From the NCBI GenBank assembly GCA_015680685.1, contig MNCI01016127.1, positions 69,224-133,223 of the forward strand: a stretch of 64,000 nucleotides of DNA, given 5' to 3'. A program made the position numbers and the translations under genes. Under the pieces are notes generated by a model. That model worked only from the letters and a program-made list of their open reading frames with translations. It made no database searches and was not told where the DNA came from. Each line of letters starts with the position of its first letter. Within the stretch, counting starts at the first letter, position 1. Source of the DNA: Gnetum montanum. Its lineage: Eukaryota; Streptophyta; Gnetopsida; Gnetales; Gnetaceae. Below, one piece after another: positions 56,420 to 64,000 of the stretch.

Positions 56420-57660
56420 CTGAAGGTTACTATCCATGGCTTGGACTTCTAATTAACTCATTTCATTTTCTTCATCATCTTTGGGATAAGTTTTTTCATT
56501 TAGCTCTACTAGTTCATCTTCTCCTGGTTTCTCAATATGATGTTGATGATATAATTTAAATCTTTGTCCATTGACTAGAAATGTAGTTGATTAATCATCA
56601 ATATGTGAAATTAAGATACTTCCTTTAGTATAGAATCATACCACTAAATAAGGGCCTTCCCACTAAGTTTTTAACTTACTTGGAAATTTGACTAACCTCA
56701 TATTGCACAAAAGACCTTTATTACCTATTGAAAAATGTTTCTTGACAATATTCTTATCATGTATACTCTTTGGTTTTTTTAATAATTTTTTCTTGTCAAG
56801 GGCATTCAACCTTATTTCATCAAGTTCATGTATTTGAAGTATTCTAGAGTCATGATTTGTTTCTTCATCAAAATCCAATTGTTGTGCTAATCATAAAGAT
56901 TGGTATTTGATTTCTATGGGCAATAAACATTATTTACCATAAACCAATTGATAAGGCGAATAACCTAAACTTGGTTTATATGTAATTCTATAGGTCCAAA
57001 GTGCATATTATAATGTTTTTGATGAATCTTTCTTGTTAGCACATAGGGTTTTTTTAAATATCTTTAAAATGATTCTATTTGAATTTTCTACTTGACCATT
57101 TATTTGAGGATGATAGGTAGTAGCTATTATATGTTGAATTCCACAAGACTTAAGGAATTTTTTTATTATTTTATTTACAAAATAAGTTCCTTGATAACTT
57201 ATGATTACCCATGAAATTCCAGATCATGTTAGAATATTTTCTCTAATGAATGCTACCACTACCTTAATGTCATTTGTTGGGGTGGATTTAGCTTCTACCC
57301 ACTTAGCAACATACTTGATACAAACCAAAATGTATTGACATCCATTAGATGGTGGAAATGGTCCTTGAAATTCTATTCCCCACACATCAAATGGTTTAGT
57401 TATTAAAATTGGATTTAATGGCATTTCTTATCTTTTAGTTATGATCCCTATTCAGTGGCATTTATCAGATTATTGGACATATTTGTGTGCACCTTTAAAT
57501 AGTGAAGGCTAATAAAATCCACTTTGCAAAATTTTGATAATAGTACATCTACTATTAAAATGTCCATCTACAAGGCCATGGCTCATATATAAAATTACTT
57601 CTTATTCATCCTAAACCACACATCTTCTTGCTACATTATTTTTACATATTATATAAAGGT
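56420..57660 (-). pseudogene. integrase of element E
   Basis: Core: PFDVWGIEFQGPFPPSNG (57391), IKYVAKWVEAK where the usual Asp is Lys, VIISYQGTYFV (57207, second Asp changed to Tyr), HPQINGQVENSNRI (57110). C-terminal: FDEETNHDSRILQIHELDEIRLNALDK (56876), FSIGNKGLLCNMRL, WEGPYLVV, then YHQHHIEKPGEDELVEL (56540). Clearly the same family as 2040-3339. Confidence 0.8.
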
Positions 57661-59444
57661 ATGGTTTATTCAAAATTTATTTAGAGATGTTTCTTAAAAA
57701 CTATTTCTTTTCCTCCTTACTCCATTATGTTGGGGTTTTCATAGTGGCAAGATAGTTTGCTATATTAGCAAACCATTGGACCTTCTATATGGAAAAGAGT
57801 TGTTCATCAAGAAATTCATCATGGAATACTCCTTTTATCCTATTTTCATCCCTTGTTTCTAAGTTTGAAAGATTATTTGCCACAAAATTTTCTCTACCTC
57901 TTTTATCTAAAATGTCTAGATCAAAGTATTGAAGTAATAGACACCATCTAATTATTCCAACATTTTCTATTTTTTAGTACCTAAAAATTCAATGGCATAA
58001 TGGTTAGTATAAACTCTAGTTTTATATCCTATTAAATAATATCTAAATTTATCTAAAGCATACACAATGGCTTGATCTTCGGCTTGATCTAAACTTTCTA
58101 TAGTTGTATTATAGTTGTATAATTTTCTTCGGCTTGATCTAAACTTTTAGACACATAATAGATGACTCATGGCTTATTATCTATACATTGTTCTAAAATT
58201 GCCCCTATAGTAGTGTCACTAGCATCACACATCAAATCAAATGGAAAATCCTAATTTGGTGCATTAAGATAGGGCTAGTGGTTACTTTTTTCTTAAGTTC
58301 TGAAAATGCTTCTTGACAATCATTAGTCGATATAAATGGAACATCTTTTTCTAGGAGCATGTAAAGCGGTTTAGAAATTTTTAAAAATCTTTCATGAATC
58401 ATCTATAATATCCAACATGTCCTAGAAAGGATCAAAGAATCTTTAAATTAGTTGGAGCTAGGACTGTAGATATTACTTTTAATTTTTCCTCATCCATTCT
58501 TATCCCATCCTTAGAGATAACATGTCCCAAGGCTATACTACTTGTCACCATTAGATGACTCCTTTCCCCACTCAATTTTAGATTTTTATCAATACATATC
58601 TTTAAAATACATTCTAAATATTGTAATGTTTATTCATAAGTGTCCTCATAGATTGGAAAATCATTCATAAATACTTCTACATAGTTTTCTAACATATCAG
58701 AGAATATTGATATCATGGAACTTTGGGAGGTTGCAGGTATATTACAAAGGTCAAAAGGCATCCATCAGTAAGCAAAAGTTTCATATGGACATGTAAACAT
58801 TATTTTATGCTGGTTCTTAGGTGCAATGGATACTTGATTGTAACCACTAAATGCATCAAAAACATAATAATACTCATGTCCTTCTAATTTATCTAAATTT
58901 TGGTCTATATAAGGTAAAGAAAAATGATCTTTCTTTGTGTTTTCATTGAGCTTCCTATAATTGATACAAACTCTCCATTTTTCATTTTTTAGGAACTATA
59001 GTAATAGGAATTACCCATTTACTATTAGCTATTGGATAAATGATTTCTTTCTTCAAAAGATTAAAAATTTCATCCTTGAATATTTATTTTAAAGTTGGAT
59101 TAATTTGTCTAGGGGGAATTCTTACTAGTTTCACATTATCTTCTAGATAGATGTGATGTTAGTAGATTATAGGTGAGATTCCTTTATGAAGGTCCTCATA
59201 AGTTCATCCAAATGCCTTAGACTTTCTGTGTAAAAATTCAAATAATTTAGCTTCTTGATTATTAGAAGGTTGGAATTTTATTATTAACATTTTATTATGA
59301 TGAAGGAAAATGTACTCAGGGATACTAGGTAATTCTCTAAGATCCAAAGAATCATTATTAGATGGTTGAATTGTTTCTCCAATATTGCCCAATCCCAAAT
59401 TAAAAATGTGGTCAAGGAGATCTCATTGTTCCTTTGTAGAGGGA
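57661..59444 (-). pseudogene. reverse transcriptase and RNase H of element E
   Basis: Minus strand: SLDLRELPSIPEYIFLHHNKM (59350), a KSKAFG end, LEDNVKLVRIPPRQINP-like sequence (59120), FDAFSGYNQVSIAPKNQHKI-like sequence (58830), FMND (catalytic second position changed to Asn, about 58665). RNase H: FDLMCDASDTTIGAIL (58245), a YYVSKSLDQAE stretch, and YTNHYAIEFL at about 57990. A 22-base piece (CTTCGGCTTGATCTAAACTTT) is duplicated at 58076 and 58125. The reading frame is interrupted upstream by the solo LTR. Confidence 0.8.
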
Positions 59445-60239
59445 TGATGGGACATGATATCGCATCGTCCCTTGCGATATCACGTACGCGATATCACGGT
59501 GTGTCGCCAAGTCTATAAATAAGAGGCAGTTCTCCATTGTTTCTCATTCTAGGCCTAGACCATAGTGAAACTCTGGTAGTTTTACCTCTCAAGAGATAGA
59601 ATAATTTCCATGTGCCTGCAGTAGGAACTCCAAAGTGAACGGATCTTTATTCAAGCAAATATTGTACCTGAACACAAGTTTGTGTATGGAAATAAAGATG
59701 AACTTTTTGGATAAACCTTGCAGTGCATCGAATAGGCTAAATAGGATTTTATTTACTATTATTTATTATTTATCCTTTAAATGCTTTATTAGTTAATTAA
59801 ATCTCTCAACCCTTCTCCCCTAGTTAAGTGCCTTAGTACAACCACTTCTAGCACGTGCGTTACACTTGGTGATCCCAGCAACGAATACCATTTGGTAACC
59901 AAGGTTTCATAAGTTCAGGGTGTGAACGGTAAGTGGGAACATATGTTGATGCTAGGTTAATTAAGGCTTAGTTAGTTAGTTAAAGTTAGTCAATTAGTCT
60001 CTTCACCCTTCACCTTGTTAGCATAAGAGATAAAATAGAAAAGATATAAAAATCATATACCTCAGACTTACTTAACCATACAACCATGACAACTATAAGT
60101 AAGTCTAGGAAGACAATGAATGATTAACCTTAAGTGTTCCATGAGGTGTGTAGGCACTTAGTTTGCAGAGTTCGACCAGATCGCACGTGTAACACTCGTA
60201 TTTGTATGGTTGAGTGTAGGGGTACCTCGCCACTCATTA
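59445..60239 (+). repeat. Solo LTR of lineage II inserted in element E
   Basis: TGATGGGACATG...CACTCATTA, 795 bp; the final TCATCA has become TCATTA. The target duplication is AGGGA (59440-59444) and AGGGG (60240-60244), one mismatch. Removing it rejoins element E in the protease-RT linker (compare 290-330 in the first element). AATAAA at 59691. No internal region, so it arose by LTR-LTR recombination. Confidence 0.9.
59456..59520 (+). promoter_or_regulatory. Phased GATATC array and TATA box, solo LTR
   Basis: GATATC starts at 59456, 59476 and 59490: steps 20 and 14; TATA at 59514, 24 bp on. All three hexamers are perfect and sit in CpG-rich words (GCGATATCAC). This is the minimal form of the array. 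Confidence 0.8.
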
Positions 60240-60244
60240 AGGGG

Positions 60245-60760
60245 TCTAAAGGTTGTTCCTTAGAATTATTTAATACCAATGTTTCTATATCTTGTGCCAT
60301 TGTTGAAGTGGATATTGTATAGAGCACTCTTTCCTCTTTTAAATCTTGATTCAATCAATCCTCTTTTGTTTATCATATATTTTAAGCATAAAAGTAAGAG
60401 TAGGAAAATATAATTGGAGTTTCCTTGATCTATACTTGATTACTACATCAGCTGTTACTAACCAAGGTCTATGTAGTATGATGAGAAAACAATTTGGATC
60501 TTTTACTTTCAATACGACAAAATCAACAGGGTATTTTCCTCTTTCAACCTTTATTGTTAAATCTTCTACTACTTCTATAGGTTTTACATTAGAACAATCA
60601 ACCAAAGAGATTTTCATGTTTACCTTTCTTATATTCTCCAAATCAAGTGAGCAAGTCATTTCAAGTGGCATGATATTGATACTAGCTCCTAGATCTAATA
60701 GGACATTCTTAGTAGTTTATTCATTTATTTTAACTGAAATTGTAGGAACCTATGGATCTT
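60245..60760 (-). pseudogene. retropepsin-type protease of element E
   Basis: VLLDLGASINIMPLEM at about 60705-60655 (D-L-G), then LTIKVERGKYPVDFVVLKV and LIILHRPWLVTADVVI (60490-60440), ending LKIYDK. The linker MNQDLKEERVLYTISTSTMAQD (60354-60290) matches 198-250 of the first element. Confidence 0.8.
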
Positions 60761-60799
60761 GGTATTTTGGAACTTCATGGCTTTCTATAAGTTGAGATA

Positions 60800-62560
60800 A
60801 ATTATCAACCAAATAAACTTATCTAGGAATCTTTTCCTTTCTGCTCTTAATGCATAGTTCCCTTAAATACTTGGCATAAATAAGTGTATCCTTTATAGCT
60901 TTTTCTTAAAGAATATGTAAATATAATTTATTAAATATTTTTTATATGGGTATTAACTGTAAATTCCTCTTACAATATTTTAGAAAAGGAGCTAAGGTTG
61001 TTTTTCTAGGAAAAGGAGAAAATGTTAATGGTTGTTCTCTTTCTTTTATTGATTCATTGTTTTCCTCTTCATTTAGTACTTGTGTTGAACTTTTTATTTT
61101 ATCATAACTTCTTGAAATCTAACCTTCTTTTGGGATCTAGGTTCAATGGTCTTTCCACTTCTAATAGTGATGAAATGCAATTGTTCCTTACCCTTTCTTT
61201 GAGATGTAGGATTTGGCTCATGTTGAGAAGGTAATTCATTTTTTGTTAAGTCTTGAAATCTTCTCCTTGTTTTAGTTATGAATTGCCTACTTTCTTCAAT
61301 GAAGGAAGTAAGACTTTGAGTGATTTTATCTAAGTGCTCATTCATTAGCTCTTCAATGGTCTAAAATTATTTAAAGGATATTATTTTTTGAAATATGATC
61401 TCTTTGGAAAAGTGATTATTGGTTAACTTATATATTATTGAAAAGCCTTCACTAATTCTTGAACTTCCTCATGATAATATGATAAGATTGGACAAGTGAT
61501 GCAATCATGTTGTGGGTTACAACAAAGATGACATACTTCACTTTGCACTACATGAGCTTGTTTCTTTATTAACTATGTCAACTCATCTAGTTTTTTATTT
61601 AGTTGTTTGGTTTGTTTGATCATGTCTTGCATGATGTTAGGTTTTAGCAATCTCTTACTATGATCTACTAATGAATCTATTATTCTCCATCCATATTCTG
61701 ATGTCACATTTAGTATATTTCCACAACATGCAAAGTCAACATTTTTCCTACAATATGGTTATAGACCTTGTACAAAGATTTGAATAAGTTGATGGGCTGG
61801 AAATCCATGATTAGAATTCTTTAAACACAACCCCTTAAAACTATAAAAAGTACTCTTATAATATTTATCTTCTTGTTGCATAAAACTCATTAGTTACTTC
61901 CTTAATGAATATAGCCTATCATCAGAGAGAAATATTTGAAGAAAGATACCCTTAAATTCATCCCATGAACTAATTTGTGTCCTATAGGTTTATAGCCAAA
62001 AATCAGCTTTATCTTTCAAGGTTCAGTTAAAAGAAATATTTTTGGTTTTATCCACACTTTGAGGTGCTAGCATTACTTTTGTGGTTTCAAATTCTCTTAT
62101 ATGAGTGACTAGATCTTCATCATTTGTTTTGTTAAAAATAGGTAAAGTAAATATTTTTAACCTCTACATCTCTACCTTGTGGAAAAGCTAATAGTCCTTG
62201 AGGTATGATTTCTATCACTTGATTTAATAAATCCCTAAGAGTTTGTACTTGGTGGGCCTATCCAACTAGAATATTAGAACCTAAACTACCAAAGGAAAAA
62301 GAAATTGAACCAAAAGAAACTAGAGAAGGTGTATGGTGTGAATGAGATCCAATTGTAAAAGTATAAGTGAATATTGGGGTTACAATTAGAATTGATATAG
62401 AAATAAAGCCTATTTATGTGATTGAAATTTTCAAATTTAAGGGATTTATAGCTTGGATGATTCCTCCCATCATGGTTACATTACTCTATATTTTCCTGAA
62501 ACTTTGATTTTGGGAACTTGCCGCCATAGTTGAACTCATAGTTTCCATTGTATTGGTTGG
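60800..62560 (-). pseudogene. gag of element E with canonical CCHC zinc knuckle
   Basis: The probable start is near 62560 (MSSTMAASS). The capsid part at about 62000-61700 has FKGIFLQIFL, CLKNSNHGFPAHQLIQIFVQGL and VDFACCGN, in the order of Athila gag. C-x2-C-x4-H-x4-C (CHLCCNPQHDCITC) occupies 61534-61493. The open stretch 61345-61094 (MNEHLDKITQSL, then ITIRSGKTI) is the gag-protease junction. Several frameshifts. Confidence 0.75.
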
Positions 62561-63130
62561 AATATCAAAGAGAGGATTAAAAGATGTAGAAAAGTTAGAT
62601 TGTATCCTTCCATTTTCTGTTGTATCTCTGTTGTTATTAGAATGTTGCTCTTCAAAAGAGGAAAAAAGGATTGGATATTGTTATTTTTGTTTCTCTTGAT
62701 CTTACCTTAAATTATTTCATGTACATTTATAAAGGCTAATGCCTTAGCATATTCATGTGTAACCGATCCTAAACTCTATAAATTGATTTAATTACCCTTG
62801 AAATTTTTGCCTTAATTATAAACTTCTTTACAATCTCAATAGGTTGGGCAATAAGAGGGGTTGATTCTTGGGATTGTACTTTTTCCTTGTTTTTAAAATT
62901 TTTAATAGAAGAAAAAAATTGAAAGAAACCATGTATAAAACTACTTAACTAAAAGAAATTAAAATAAAATAAAAAGAAGAATATAGTGTACCTATTAAAC
63001 AGTACTAAATATACAAAATAAATTTGAAAATGTACAGAACCCTTGATGATGATTAACTGTTCTGACCTCCTTAGCAATGGTGTTAAATTAACAAGCCAAC
63101 TAAAGTTTGGTGTTGAATTACCTTAACAAT
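62561..63130 (-). other. Leader of element E with decayed primer-binding site
   Basis: On the minus strand TAACACCATTGCTAAGGA (63068-63085) resembles the tRNA-Asp-type primer site. It lies about 45 bases inside the LTR end at 63131, farther than normal, so a small insertion or a different LTR end is possible. The rest is AT-rich leader. Confidence 0.5.
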
Positions 63131-64000
63131 TGTCTCTATTATAAAATTTTCACCTCATCTATGAGTAACTCATGAATCGTATCCATGGAGGAATGGTTTC
63201 AAAATCAAAATGATCATTAAGATAATAAATAATTAGATCCAAATTCAATTAAAAAGTCCACATTTATGACTATCACTCATAAGTAAAATCAAAAAGCCCT
63301 CATCCTAACTTCTAATATTAAGTTCAAAGATGAAAATAATTGATTAAACAAAATTGAAAAATACATAAATTTCTCACAAATATCAAAAGAGTACAAAGGA
63401 GATGACACCTAAATAGTGGCCTTGCTCTACTACCTTCACAATGTAGCAACTTCACAACCTTAATAACATCAATGGTTGTTGATTACCACAAGGTGTCAAC
63501 AATCTTCCTCAACAACTTCTAGTAAAAATAAAGAAGAATTCAATTCAATGCGAGTTCTTTCTTGAATTTAGCATTCCCTTCACTCATAGATGAGCTTACT
63601 ATTTATACATAAGATGATTTACAATAGTTAGGAAAAATAAGCATTTGGAAATTGATTGGTATTGAAGAATTTGATAGCAATCAATTTTTGGACTATCAAA
63701 TTTCATCATGATTTTTGGAATCTTTGATACTCAATTTAGATTTCCCAATGACTAAATTGATATCTTGATTTCTTTGAAACATGTTACTTCTATGGAAATC
63801 TATGTTATTTATCCATATCACTACAACTATAAGGATCAATATAATTGATCTTGATCTTCACCGATGCCATGATTTTGTGTGATACATAGAACTCAACAAG
63901 AAGATTAATACTTATCAAATTCTATTGCTAAAATTGATTATCTTTGATATAATAAAATAGTAAAAAAATACAAACTTATAAGGTTAAAAACTAGAGCGTT
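63131..64000 (-). repeat. 5' LTR of element E, cut by the window edge
   Basis: Homologous to 39921-40810. TATA (minus) at 63601-63607. The window ends at the base matching 40797, so only about 13 bp of the LTR lie outside. Confidence 0.8.

Larger units (their letters stand above)
39921..64000 (-). mobile_element. Athila-type element E, lineage I, opened by later insertions
   Basis: Minus strand, right to left: 5' LTR (63131 to just past 64000), primer site 63068-63085, gag, protease, RT-RH, IN, spacer, ORF3, polypurine-like tract 40811-40823, 3' LTR 39921-40810. Element C (42648-52683), the solo LTR 59445-60239 and the duplication/filler 40784-42567 are later. Without them E is about 11.5 kb. 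All frames are decayed. Confidence 0.75.

Overview
This is plant nuclear repeat DNA, with no intact cellular gene that I can recognise. It is AT-rich and packed with decayed, nested retrotransposons. Their primer-binding sites resemble plant tRNA-Asp and tRNA-iMet, and their pol proteins carry the FMDDF-type reverse transcriptase of the plant Athila/Tat (Ty3/gypsy) group. Most stops in the old reading frames are TAA, TAG or TGA where homologous copies read CAA, CAG/TGG or CGA, as expected from cytosine methylation and deamination. Many old, unremoved elements with 2 kb spacers fit a very large plant genome. A gymnosperm is plausible, but the species is not proven by anything here. One base (position 46) is N.

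Layout. 1-3560: 3' part of an Athila-type element (+). 3561-4910: unassigned. 4911-6350: Ty1/copia 5' end (-). 6400-6545: tRNA-derived SINE candidate (-). 6735-7150: RTE-type LINE end (-). 7246-7385: MITE candidate. 8136-9015: L1-type LINE (-), split by element A. 9016-18938: complete Ty3/gypsy element A (+), both LTRs, perfect CCCCA target duplication. 18944-19185 plus 32573-36010: L1-type LINE (+), split by element B and by a solo LTR at 34711-35464. 19186-32567: complete 13.4 kb element B (+), TCTAT target duplication, with an extra gene (ORF3) after pol. 36531-38140 and 38455-39920: two more L1-type LINE fragments (-). 39921-64000: one Athila-type element E (-) of about 11.5 kb. It is opened up by complete element C (42648-52683, +, AAAAA duplication), by a solo LTR (59445-60239, +) and by a duplication with about 1.3 kb of filler (40784-42567). 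E's 5' LTR stops about 13 bases short of its outer end at the window edge.

The elements form two lineages. Lineage I (the element at 1-3560 and E) has an Athila-like gag with a canonical CCHC knuckle. Lineage II (A, B, C, solo LTR 59445-60239) has a different gag: a conserved N-terminal module, no CCHC knuckle, and a Tyr/Pro/Gln-rich linker. Lineage II also has a roughly 1.5-1.9 kb noncoding spacer between integrase and the 3' end. B and E carry, in addition, an ORF3 that looks spliced and resembles the 'putative plant transposon protein' family.

The most striking unexplained signal is in lineage II LTR promoters. Copies of a GATATC-like hexamer stand exactly 14 bp apart, then one 20 bp step, then one 14 bp step, then exactly 24 bp to the TATA box. 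Six of six GATATC-type LTR copies keep this spacing. The LTRs of element B keep nearly the same beat with a different core sequence.
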